A model generated the notes under the pieces. It did no database searches and was not told the DNA's origin. It saw only the letters and a list, made by a program, of their open reading frames with translations. A program made the translations under genes and the position numbers. From an uncultured Roseburia sp. (GTDB lineage: Bacteria; Bacillota; Clostridia; Lachnospirales; Lachnospiraceae): a DNA stretch of 35,444 bases. The stretch lies in assembly GCA_934317215.1 (NCBI GenBank), contig CAKREH010000033.1, forward strand, positions 1 to 35,444. Direction: 5' to 3'. Positions 25,315 to 33,134 of this stretch are shown piece after piece (position 1 is the stretch's first letter; every line of letters begins with the position of its first letter).

Positions 25315-25818
25315 TTATGCAAGGCTCTCACGAATCATTTTTATATCATAATCCGGTGCTGCTTTCATTACAGCCTCATAAATCTTCCTGATTTCATCAA
25401 CCGGTTCTTCCAGTTCGTCTGCAATCGTTTGTAAACTCTTTCCACGACGCACCTTCTTTATGCACTCTTTGATTGCCAGTTCATATGGATTTTCTATACC
25501 TTCGGTCTGATATTTCCTTATCGTATCAATAAAAATGCCATACTCCTTCATCACCTGGCATTTTTCCAACAATTCATGTTGTACCTCCGGATTAATGTTG
25601 ATCACTTTGACTTCCAGTTCCAATGGCGCTTTTCCATCCTGAACTTTAAATGCATTTGACAGCTTTAGAACACGCTCTTTTTCCATCGGTTCAGTCCCAT
25701 TATAAAAGGTGTAAAACTCCGGCTTTGGCAGCATCACCTGCCCCTTTTTATAGCGGTCTCTGACCGGAACAAGCTGCTCATAAATACGCCCGATGAAATG
25801 GCTTTTGAACGCTTTTCT
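25315..25818 (-). pseudogene. C-terminal remnant of PD-(D/E)XK transposase-family nuclease
   Basis: The open frame (25818-25315) encodes FKSHFIGRIYEQLVPVRDRY, then LPKPEFYTFYNGTEPMEKER and LKLSNAFKVQDGKAPLELEV. These match the C-terminal half of the recombination-promoting nuclease/putative transposase family (Rpn-like). A GTG/ATG at 25737 could start a 140-residue product, but similarity continues 27 codons further upstream to an in-frame TAG, so the nuclease core with its catalytic residues is missing. The LysR remnant begins 28 nt downstream. The family is mobile and often decayed. Confidence 0.7.
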
Positions 25819-26131
25819 CTATTATATAAAACCCCCGAAGCTTCTTCAAGCCATTCCGAACATATTTTATTTGCTGTTCTGTGAAACATTTTCCGTCATC
25901 TGTGATAAACGGTGATACACCACGACGCGATTCTGTTACAAATCGCATTGACTGATTTTAGATACACTTTGACAGAGCTGCCTGTCTTGATTATTTGTCA
26001 TTTAAATCTGATACATGTAATTTTATATGACATTTCCCGTTATGACAAACACTTCTCACATTTTTGTACAAATCTAACAAAAACTTCAATTTTTTTAGCG
26101 GTGGGCTGCGCATCAAAACGCGTGACAAAAA
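25819..26131. other. Noncoding gap between nuclease remnant and glgP
   Basis: No gene is supported. It is AT-rich with one short hairpin, GCGATT (25927-25932) / AATCGC (25941-25946). A TTTGACA at 25967 has no convincing -10. Possibly decayed upstream sequence of the nuclease gene. Confidence 0.4.
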
Positions 26132-26165
26132 GGGACTGCAAAACTATTCTCAGTTTTGCAGCCCC
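26132..26165 (-). terminator. Rho-independent terminator of glgP
   Basis: GGGACTGCAAAACT (26132-26145) pairs with AGTTTTGCAGCCCC (26152-26165), one mismatch, 6-nt loop. On the minus strand the stem is followed by TTTTTG. It lies about 60 nt after the glgP stop. A second small stem, GGCATTT/AAATGCC (26221-26237), spans the glgP stop codon. Confidence 0.8.
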
Positions 26166-26226
26166 CTTAGGAAGAATTCGTAATTCAATTTTTTAGATAC
26201 ACAACATCTACGAGATGCATGGCATT

Positions 26227-28479
26227 TTATAAATGCCAGATATCCTCATTGTACTGTGCAATGGTACGGTCTGATGAAAAGAATCCTGCCTTGCTGATGT
26301 TGACAAGCATTTTCTTAGCCCATGCCATACGGTCTTCGTAATCTGCGTAGATGCGCTCTTTAGTTGTAACGTACTCCTCGAAATCCGGGAGAGTCATGAA
26401 CCAGTCTTTGTTTAACAGCTCGTTGTAGAGACGCTCTAAGTTCTCTGCACATCCAACTGCTTTCATCTGGTCGCTTACGATGAAGTCGATCGCACGCTTG
26501 ATGTTTGCATCGTTCTCGTAGTAGCTTCTGGATACATAATCAGCTTTCTCGTAGTGCTTGATAACTTCCTCAGAAGACTCACCGAAGATATAAATGTTAT
26601 CATCACCAACGAACTGATGCATCTCCACATTTGCTCCGTCCATGGTTCCGATCGCAACAGCACCGTTTAACATGAATTTCATGTTGGATGTTCCACTTGC
26701 CTCTTTGGAAGCTAATGAGATCTGCTCATGGATATCTGCTGCCGGGATCAGTTTCTCAGCTAATGTTACGTTGTAGTTTTCTACCATCACTACCTTTAAG
26801 TATGGTGCGACTTCCGGATCATTTGCGATCAGTTCCTGTAAGCAGAGGATCAGATGGATGATGTCCTTTGCAATGATATATGCCGGAGCAGCTTTTGCAC
26901 CAAAAATAACAGTGATCGGACGTGCCGGTTTCTTGCCTGCTTTGATCTCGAAATATTTATGGATCACATAGAGAGCATTCATCTGCTGTCTCTTGTACTC
27001 ATGTAATCTCTTGATCTGGATATCGTAGATGGAGTTGTCATCTAACTCGATTCCCTGTGTTTTTGCAAGATAATTCTTTAACTCTGTCTTTCTTGTACCT
27101 TTTACTGCAAGAAGTTTCTTTAATACTTCCTCATCATTGACATATGCGCCGAGTTTCTCTAACTCTTCTGCATTTTTCTTAAATCCAGGTCCGATTAAGG
27201 ATGTGATAAATTCGGTCATCTCCGGATCGCAGTGTAATAACCAGCGGCGGAATGTGATACCGTTTGTCTTATTATTGAACTTCTCCGGATAAATTCTGTA
27301 GAAGTTATTTAACTCTGTATTCTTTAAGATCTCTGTGTGCAGGTAAGCAACACCGTTGACACTGTATCCGTAATGAATATCCATATGTGCCATATGAACG
27401 CGTTTCTCATCATCAATGATCGCTACGGATCTGTCATCATATTTCTTTGTCACACGGCTGTTTAACTCGTAAATGATCGGCAGTAACTGTGGAACAGCTT
27501 TCTCTAAGAAATGGATCGGCCATTTTTCAAGTGCTTCAGCTAAGATCGTGTGGTTTGTGTAAGCACAGGTCTTAGATACGATGTCGATCGCCTCATCCAT
27601 TAAGATGCCGCGCTCCATCAACAGACGGATCATTTCCGGAATCACCATACTTGGGTGTGTATCGTTGATCTGGATCACTGCATACTCATTTAATTTGTGA
27701 AGATCTCCGCCTCTTGCAAGTGTCTCATCAATGATCAGGCGCGCTGCGTTGCTGACCATGAAGTACTGCTGATATACACGAAGGATTCTTCCCTTGTCAT
27801 CAGAATCATCCGGATATAAGAATAATGTTAAATTCTTTGCAATATCCTCTTTGTCAAAATCGATGCCGTCTCCAACCAGACTCTCATCTACTGTCTCAAC
27901 ATCGAACAGATGAAGTTTTGTGGTACGGTTCTCATAACCGATCACATCGATATCATATAATCTGGACTGTAATGTAAAACCGCCGAACTGGATCGGATAA
28001 GTAACATCTGTTTTTGTCAGCCAGCTTTCTTTTTCGATCCATGGGTTTGGTGTCTCATTCTGCAGGTTGTTTTTGAATACCTGTTTGAATAATCCGTAAT
28101 GGTAATTTAAGCCAACACCGTCGCCGTTTAAACCAAGGCTTGCGATAGAATCAAGGAAGCATGCTGCAAGACGTCCAAGTCCGCCGTTTCCTAATGACGG
28201 CTCCGGCTCAACCTCCTCGATCTCTGCAAGGCTCTTGCCGTTATCTGCTAAAAGTTTTTTCACATCCTCATAGATGCCAAGGTTGATCAGGTTGTTGGAT
28301 AATAATTTACCGATCAAAAACTCAGCGGAAATGTAATATAATTTACGTTTTCCCTGGTTGCTCTCTTTTTCCTTTGCCATGCCCTTTGTCATCTCAAGCA
28401 GTGCATAGTAAAGTTCCTCATTTGTGCACTGTGAAATTTCTTTGCCACATCTGTTTGCTACGATTTCCTGTAATTTCAT
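26227..28479 (-). CDS. glgP: Glycogen/maltodextrin phosphorylase
   Basis: A 750-residue GT35 phosphorylase that releases glucose 1-phosphate from glycogen or maltodextrin with a pyridoxal phosphate cofactor. Seen are PEPSLGNGGLGRLAACFLDS near the N-terminus, NDTHPSMVIPEM, NGITFRRWLLHCDP, QIKRLHEYKRQQMN, and the PLP-lysine region EASGTSNMKFMLNGAVAIGT. Length is near that of bacterial GlgP. The start is placed at 28479 because GGAGG lies 5 nt upstream; longer frames from upstream ATGs lack a ribosome site. It is a single-gene unit with its own terminator, divergent from an AraC regulator that may sense sugars. Confidence 0.95.
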   Translation of the reverse strand: MKLQEIVANRCGKEISQCTNEELYYALLEMTKGMAKEKESNQGKRKLYYISAEFLIGKLLSNNLINLGIYEDVKKLLADNGKSLAEIEEVEPEPSLGNGGLGRLAACFLDSIASLGLNGDGVGLNYHYGLFKQVFKNNLQNETPNPWIEKESWLTKTDVTYPIQFGGFTLQSRLYDIDVIGYENRTTKLHLFDVETVDESLVGDGIDFDKEDIAKNLTLFLYPDDSDDKGRILRVYQQYFMVSNAARLIIDETLARGGDLHKLNEYAVIQINDTHPSMVIPEMIRLLMERGILMDEAIDIVSKTCAYTNHTILAEALEKWPIHFLEKAVPQLLPIIYELNSRVTKKYDDRSVAIIDDEKRVHMAHMDIHYGYSVNGVAYLHTEILKNTELNNFYRIYPEKFNNKTNGITFRRWLLHCDPEMTEFITSLIGPGFKKNAEELEKLGAYVNDEEVLKKLLAVKGTRKTELKNYLAKTQGIELDDNSIYDIQIKRLHEYKRQQMNALYVIHKYFEIKAGKKPARPITVIFGAKAAPAYIIAKDIIHLILCLQELIANDPEVAPYLKVVMVENYNVTLAEKLIPAADIHEQISLASKEASGTSNMKFMLNGAVAIGTMDGANVEMHQFVGDDNIYIFGESSEEVIKHYEKADYVSRSYYENDANIKRAIDFIVSDQMKAVGCAENLERLYNELLNKDWFMTLPDFEEYVTTKERIYADYEDRMAWAKKMLVNISKAGFFSSDRTIAQYNEDIWHL

Positions 28480-28599
28480 GTTTTCCTCCATGTTCCGCGC
28501 CGTCTGCGCTGTTTTCATTATGTTCCCCAACCAATGTTTATGCATGTTCCTGTTGTCCTGATTTCGCTTTTTTTTCGCAAAATCATTGTTTATGATGTT

Positions 28600-28605
28600 A
28601 TTATA
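28600..28605 (-). promoter_or_regulatory. Candidate -10 of glgP
   Basis: A perfect TATAAT on the minus strand, about 120 nt before the start; the -35 is poor. The leader contains a stem, GATTTTGC / GCGAAATC, around an A-rich loop. Low certainty. Confidence 0.35.
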
Positions 28606-28626
28606 GTTTCCGCAATCATTTTTTTC

Positions 28627-28656
28627 TTGTAATATTGACTCAAAAAGTGGTACAAT
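28627..28656 (+). promoter_or_regulatory. Promoter of the AraC gene, almost abutting its start
   Basis: TTGTAA (28627-28632), an 18-nt spacer and TACAAT (28651-28656). Transcription would begin around 28663, only about 3 nt before the ATG at 28666, and no Shine-Dalgarno sequence is present. This predicts a leaderless or nearly leaderless mRNA. Confidence 0.6.
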
Positions 28657-28665
28657 CCTATCATT

Positions 28666-29553
28666 ATGAATATTTTAGAATATGAAAACTATCAGGAAAA
28701 AATTTTACATGGCGATCCTTTATTCCCTTATATTACCTATCTATGTTCAATTCCGCTGGATTTTGGGTATGTGCCGATGCACTGGCACGATGAAATGGAA
28801 ATTATCTATATAAAAAAAGGAAACGGCACGATCACGGTCGATTTCACCCAGCACACGGTCTCTGCAGGGGATATCGCACTGATCCTTCCGGGACAGCTTC
28901 ACTCGATCGGTCAGTTTGAATCCGAATCCATGGAGTACGAAAATATCATTTTTCATCCAAATATGCTGATCTCCAAAAAAACAGACACCTGCAACACGGA
29001 CTATCTGGTTCCTCTGCTGTCCGGCAATGTCTCCCTGCCGCTTTTATATACCCCGGATAGTCCGCACTATGCGGAGATTTCTGCCTGCATCGACGCGAAC
29101 GATGAAATCTGTAAAACTTATCCGTCCGGTTATCAGCTCTTTATCAAAGGACAGTTATTTCTGCTGTTTTATATTTTGTTTCACAAATGCAGCACAAAGG
29201 AACCATCCGGAAAAGACCGCAGCAAGTCCTTAGAAAAAATGAAATTGATCTTAAAATATGTGGAAAACAATTATATGGAAAAAATCACGATCGAAGATAT
29301 CGCAAATGAGGTAGGACTGAGCCAGTCCCACTTTATGAAATATTTTAAAAATACCATGGGAACCTCTTTCGTCGATTATCTCAACGAATACAGGCTTACC
29401 ATGGCATCAAGACTTCTGATCTCCTCCGACTCCTCGATACTTGCGATCGCATCGGAAGTCGGTTTTGAAAATCTTTCTTATTTTAACCGTATTTTTAAGA
29501 AACGCTTCGGGCAGACACCTCGTGAGTACCGCATGCGGCAATCGCCGGTTTGA
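28666..29553 (+). CDS. AraC family regulator with cupin sensor
   Basis: A 295-residue regulator. The N-terminal cupin-type sensor (about 15-110) has MHWHDEMEIIYI and a GDIALILPGQLHSI segment typical of sugar-responsive AraC proteins. The C-terminal double helix-turn-helix (about 190-292) shows ITIEDIANEVGLSQSHFMKY and VGFENLSYFNRIFKKRFGQT, then PREYR. Binding of a carbohydrate and control of a nearby gene are expected; divergent glgP is a candidate target. No ribosome site precedes the ATG, and the promoter lies almost on top of it. The 3' end overlaps the convergent EAL gene by 59 bp. Confidence 0.88.
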   Translation: MNILEYENYQEKILHGDPLFPYITYLCSIPLDFGYVPMHWHDEMEIIYIKKGNGTITVDFTQHTVSAGDIALILPGQLHSIGQFESESMEYENIIFHPNMLISKKTDTCNTDYLVPLLSGNVSLPLLYTPDSPHYAEISACIDANDEICKTYPSGYQLFIKGQLFLLFYILFHKCSTKEPSGKDRSKSLEKMKLILKYVENNYMEKITIEDIANEVGLSQSHFMKYFKNTMGTSFVDYLNEYRLTMASRLLISSDSSILAIASEVGFENLSYFNRIFKKRFGQTPREYRMRQSPV

Positions 29554-31288
29554 TGAGATTCTCATAGAACTCTTCCGCCGGCTGAGGTCTGCCGAATAAA
29601 AATCCCTGGATATAATCCGGGTCTAATTCGGAGATCTTTGCAAATTCATCCTCCGTCTCAATTCCCTCAACACAGATCGTCAGATCAAGTTTATGCGTCA
29701 TCGTGATGATCTGTGTCATCAGATCATGTTCATACTGATTATTCAGTGCTTTTAATGTGAACGACCGGTCAATCTTGATATAATTCGGTCTTAAATCGCC
29801 AAGACAGTGCAGATTCGAATAACCGGTTCCAAAATCATCTAAAATGACAAGCACTCCGTTTTTCTTTAATCCGTCCCACAATTTCTGAAAATGTGTATTG
29901 GTATCCAGATAACCGCTCTCTGTCAGCTCAATTCCCACTGCGGAAGGCTCTAATCCATACAGGCGCAGCGCTGTCAGTATCTCCGTCAGGACACGGCTCT
30001 TCATGACCTGCACATAGGAAAGATTGATATTGATGCGGAAATCCGGAATGTATTTCTGCCACCTGCTGCAGGTCGAGATTGCCTGATGCAGCATCCATTT
30101 TCCTGCCGGAATGATCAGACCGGTCTCCTCTAACAGCGGAATAAACTCAACCGGTGAAATACGCTCCCAGTGCACTTTCTCATCTGCATCATGACCATCC
30201 TCACCCACACACACCGCTTCTTTTTTCGTTTCCCCATCCTCACATCTCTCCGGCATGGAAAAACGCATCAGTGCCTCCGCACCAACCAGCCGGCGTGTCT
30301 TTGTGTCCACGATCGGCTGATAATAAGTCTCAAACCCTTCAAACCCATGGTTTACCGCATGATGCAGCTGACGTGTGATCTGTTTTTTGCGCAAAAAAAC
30401 GTCATAATCTTCCTGCATATATATATAACAGCGGTTCTTTCCCTGATCTTTTGCTGTATTTAATGCATACTCTGACAATTTCATGATATTTTCATAGGTC
30501 CCGGATGTTTTTGCAGTATCGACTGCACCCGCAGATATGGTAAACACAGATTTATAACCGTTTTCCTCGATAAATGTATCCAAACTCTTGCGAATATTTT
30601 TATAAAGTTCCGTTGCTGCTTCCATATCTCCGCCCGAAAAATCGACCACCATAAATTCATCCGCTAATACCCGGTACAGCCTCTGCGACGGTTTGATATT
30701 TGCACCAATACAGTCTGCTGTACTCTTTAAGATATAATCTCCGTACTCCATTCCGAAGTCACCGTTGATATCACGAAAATCATCGATTCCGATGCGGAGG
30801 AAAAATCCATCCGGCAGTCCATCCTCAAACTGTTCTACATAAGCGGAAAGACTTGATTCGCCAAGCAGTCCACTGACATTGTCTGCCTTCTGTTTCTGAC
30901 CGATCTCATTGATGCATCCGACTAAAAAATGCGGTTTTCCGTCAGTATCATTTAATACACGTCCCCTGCAGTTGATCCACACCGGTTTCCCGGCGCGGTC
31001 TAACCACCGATAATGCATATTATGAAAAACAATCTCTCCACTCATAACACGCCGGAATTCCTCATCCAGACGAGGCTGGTCTTCCGAATATACAAATGCG
31101 TGATGTGCTTTTGCCGCATTCTCAAATGTTTCCCCCGGTAAAAGGAAACGCTCTGTCGCGTGTTTTGAAATCTTATAGAAGTCTTTCTGCAGATCAAACA
31201 CATACAAATAATCGTCCATACACGGATTAAACAATTCCACGATATATTCCATCTGTTCTCTTGAAAAACTATTCATTATAGGGTCCAT
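29495..31288 (-). CDS. PAS-GGDEF-EAL protein, likely c-di-GMP phosphodiesterase
   Basis: A 597-residue signalling protein: PAS-like domain (about 20-130), GGDEF domain (about 145-295), EAL domain (about 320-585). The GGDEF signature reads LADEF (208-212), so cyclase activity is unlikely. The EAL motifs are intact: EALMRF, NINLSY, ELTES, DDFGTGYSNL, KIDRSF, EGIE and QGFLFGRP, supporting hydrolysis of c-di-GMP. An acidic insertion of about 30 residues (346-376) interrupts the segment after EALxR. The start is ATG 31288 with GGAG 6 nt upstream; a TTG at 31315 would add nine residues. No membrane span, so cytosolic. It overlaps the AraC gene tail to tail. Confidence 0.85.
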   Translation of the reverse strand: MDPIMNSFSREQMEYIVELFNPCMDDYLYVFDLQKDFYKISKHATERFLLPGETFENAAKAHHAFVYSEDQPRLDEEFRRVMSGEIVFHNMHYRWLDRAGKPVWINCRGRVLNDTDGKPHFLVGCINEIGQKQKADNVSGLLGESSLSAYVEQFEDGLPDGFFLRIGIDDFRDINGDFGMEYGDYILKSTADCIGANIKPSQRLYRVLADEFMVVDFSGGDMEAATELYKNIRKSLDTFIEENGYKSVFTISAGAVDTAKTSGTYENIMKLSEYALNTAKDQGKNRCYIYMQEDYDVFLRKKQITRQLHHAVNHGFEGFETYYQPIVDTKTRRLVGAEALMRFSMPERCEDGETKKEAVCVGEDGHDADEKVHWERISPVEFIPLLEETGLIIPAGKWMLHQAISTCSRWQKYIPDFRININLSYVQVMKSRVLTEILTALRLYGLEPSAVGIELTESGYLDTNTHFQKLWDGLKKNGVLVILDDFGTGYSNLHCLGDLRPNYIKIDRSFTLKALNNQYEHDLMTQIITMTHKLDLTICVEGIETEDEFAKISELDPDYIQGFLFGRPQPAEEFYENLIKPAIAACGTHEVSARSVS

Positions 31289-31383
31289 CTTCTTCTCCAT
31301 TTCTGCGATTTCCAAAAGGCTTTATCTTAGCACTTTTACAGTTCATCGTTTTTATTTTTCCAAAAATATACGGTAATATTCGC

Positions 31384-31893
31384 TTACAAGCCCTGATATG
31401 GCAGCAGATAATAACCAATCACACCGCTTATGATCCCAACTGCGGCTCCGGCCATGACATCCCATACGGTATGGACGCCTCCGATCACCCGGATCACTGC
31501 GATCAGTATACCGATCAGTGCAAGCGCACAGCCCGCTGCCGGATTTCTCACAGACACCGTGACGGCGATCACAAACACGGAAAAAACATGACGGCTTGGA
31601 AATGATTTTCCTCTCGTATCTTTATCGATCACCGGCGGAAGATCATATTTCTCATACGGGCGCGGTTCATTGACGATCTTGCGGAACAATGTCACGACCA
31701 CAAATGAAACTGCAGGAACAACCACTGCCTGCGGCAGTAACGTATCTCTCTTAAGCAGCAGCGAGATCAGATAAAGCGGATAGCTCACAAAAACAATCCC
31801 GGTCAATATCCTGTTCGCCCAGATGATCCTGCGGATCCTTTTGTCATCCTGCAGAAAATACCCTGTCATCTTCCGGTAAGTCTCCCTTGTCAT
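31384..31893 (-). CDS. PAP2 family phosphatase
   Basis: A 169-residue membrane phosphatase of the type 2 phosphatidic acid phosphatase family. All three motifs are present: RKIVNEPRP (71-79), PSRH (99-102), and RVIGGVHTVWD (135-145). About five membrane spans. Members dephosphorylate undecaprenyl pyrophosphate or lipid phosphates at the membrane surface. The start overlaps the stop of the signal peptidase II-like gene by ATGA, so the two are translationally coupled. Substrate is not determinable; a lipid-carrier role is the usual one in small bacterial proteins of this kind. Confidence 0.88.
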   Translation of the reverse strand: MTRETYRKMTGYFLQDDKRIRRIIWANRILTGIVFVSYPLYLISLLLKRDTLLPQAVVVPAVSFVVVTLFRKIVNEPRPYEKYDLPPVIDKDTRGKSFPSRHVFSVFVIAVTVSVRNPAAGCALALIGILIAVIRVIGGVHTVWDVMAGAAVGIISGVIGYYLLPYQGL

Positions 31894-32345
31894 GATGAGA
31901 CCTCACTTCCCACAACCGATAAAAATGCGCCGATAAAAATACAAAAATCCGAGATGTTAAATATAATCCCTCTCAGCCACTTCGGTCCAAAGTTAAATTT
32001 CACATAATCGACCACATATCCTTTTGTATAGCGGTCAAGCAGATTATTTAATCCACCGCCAACCAATAGAGATGCGCCTGTTTTACTAAGACGGTGTCCC
32101 GGCATGCGGAGCAGAAAATAATATAAAACTCCGACAAAAAACATGATCACTGTATGAAGTGCGCGCATCACACGCGGCTTTTTAGCAAGAAAATTAAGTG
32201 CTGCTCCACGGTTATAATATTTTTCGATCAGAATCTTATTCCGCCTTCCCGGATGCACCACATATCTTGCATATTTTTTGTCCATGTGATGTTTGATCCA
32301 AAAATCGGAACCGAAAACAATCCCTGCTATCAATATATATGGCAT
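31890..32345 (-). CDS. Signal peptidase II-like protein (LspA family)
   Basis: A 151-residue membrane protein with the aspartic-protease motifs of lipoprotein signal peptidase: YYNRGAALNFL (43-53), GGGLNNLLDR (96-105, Asp104) and FNISDF (129-134, Asp133). Four membrane spans are expected. The start is taken at 32345, where GGAG lies 6 nt upstream; ATG 32405 would add 20 basic residues and sits about 5 nt after the predicted transcription start. GTGTGAAAAA and TTTTTCACAC form a stem in this 60-nt stretch. Coupling to a PAP2 phosphatase is unusual for housekeeping LspA, so this may be a specialised paralogue. Confidence 0.75.
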   Translation of the reverse strand: MPYILIAGIVFGSDFWIKHHMDKKYARYVVHPGRRNKILIEKYYNRGAALNFLAKKPRVMRALHTVIMFFVGVLYYFLLRMPGHRLSKTGASLLVGGGLNNLLDRYTKGYVVDYVKFNFGPKWLRGIIFNISDFCIFIGAFLSVVGSEVSS

Positions 32346-32415
32346 AGTAATCTCCATTCCTGCGTGTGAAAAATCTTTTTTCACACTGTTTCTCCGTCCT
32401 GTCATATCTTTTCCT

Positions 32416-32444
32416 ATTATAGTACTTTTTGACTTATTTTCCAA
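32416..32444 (-). promoter_or_regulatory. Sigma-A promoter of the LspA-like/PAP2 pair
   Basis: Minus strand TTGGAA (32444-32439), 17-nt spacer, perfect TATAAT (32421-32416). The -35 overlaps the last codons of the upstream regulator fragment, so this promoter sits at the edge of the decayed patch. Confidence 0.8.
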
Positions 32445-32691
32445 GTACCTGATTGCGGTATTCGTTCGCCGATACCCCCACCTGCTTTTTGAACACGCGC
32501 GAAAAATGCGCCAGATTCAGGTTGGCGCACATGCACTCGATCGCCTCTTCCAACTCGTCCATATTCGACGGCTTCAGCAAAAAACGCGTCACACCAAGCC
32601 GTATCGCTTCCTTGGCATATTCAAAATCGCGATACCCGGTAAGCACACTCACTTCAAGATCCGGAAACTGTGAATTTAATGCTGCATCCAT
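32434..32691 (-). pseudogene. Two-component response regulator remnant (YesN-like)
   Basis: An 85-codon open frame joins two distant pieces of one protein type. LNSQFPDLEVSVLTGYRDFE + YAKEAIRLGVTRFLLKPSNM is the second half of a receiver domain. NLAHFSRVFKKQVGVSANEY is the recognition half of a C-terminal AraC helix-turn-helix. Everything between (roughly 250-400 residues in full-length relatives) and the first half of the receiver with the phosphorylated Asp are missing. The frame is still open. It overlaps the permease remnant by 16 bp. Such regulators usually control sugar ABC operons like the one remaining upstream. Confidence 0.75.
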
Positions 32692-33074
32692 CCTACGCCT
32701 TTTGATACGACCACACCAAGTACTACGATAAGCAGTGCCTGTGTTGACACATAATCATAATTGTTCAGTCCGTATGCCGTCTGATACATATATGTTCCAA
32801 GGAAATGTGTCAGTCCCTGCGGCGCTCCGTTTGGAGAGAGTACCCACGGGAGATCGAATACCTTCAATGCTCCGGTTACTGCCAGTCCTGTGAGCAGTAT
32901 GACGAAGTAAAATCCGATAAATTCCCATTCCTGTCCCGGCATCCTCACAACGGAAGACATATCATAAAAACTGTTCTTAATATTCTCAACAAACGGTATG
33001 TAAAGAAAGATCAGCAAAAATAACAGACCCGGCATCAAAAATATGAACAACGGCCATTTTTTCTTATATAACAT
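32676..33074 (-). pseudogene. Sugar ABC transporter permease with internal deletion
   Basis: The start at 33074 has AAAGGTGG 6 nt upstream and a normal first span (WPLFIFLMPGLLFLLIFLYI + PFVENIKNSFYDM), as in CUT1 sugar permeases of the MalF/UgpA type. After MPGQEWEFIG the frame jumps to FYFVILLTGLAVTGALKVFD and then TYMYQTAYGLNNYDYVSTQA, which is the end of the protein. The central spans with the EAA loop are missing, about 150 residues. The frame then runs into the regulator remnant (VSKGVGWMQH, stop 32676). A partner permease, binding protein and sensor kinase expected in such operons are absent. Not functional. Confidence 0.75.
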
Positions 33075-33096
33075 ACGTTTCCACCTTTCTTTCCCT

Positions 33097-33134
33097 GATA
33101 ACAGAATGCACATTGTTTCATGCATCCTGTTATC
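33097..33134. other. Hairpin at the GH94/permease junction
   Basis: GATAACAGAATGCA (33097-33110) pairs with TGCATCCTGTTATC (33121-33134), 14 bp with one G-T pair and a 10-nt loop. It overlaps the truncated end of the GH94 frame and has no T-tract, so it is not a standard terminator. It may be an original intergenic element or a deletion hot spot. Confidence 0.5.

Noticed and set aside
25960..25995. Promoter from TTTGACA at 25967
   Set aside because: The hexamer 17 nt downstream is TATTTG and no gene follows on that strand.
26227..28545. Longer glgP starting at 28545
   Set aside because: Upstream ATGs lack ribosome sites; GGAGG is 5 nt before ATG 28479, and the protein then begins as expected.
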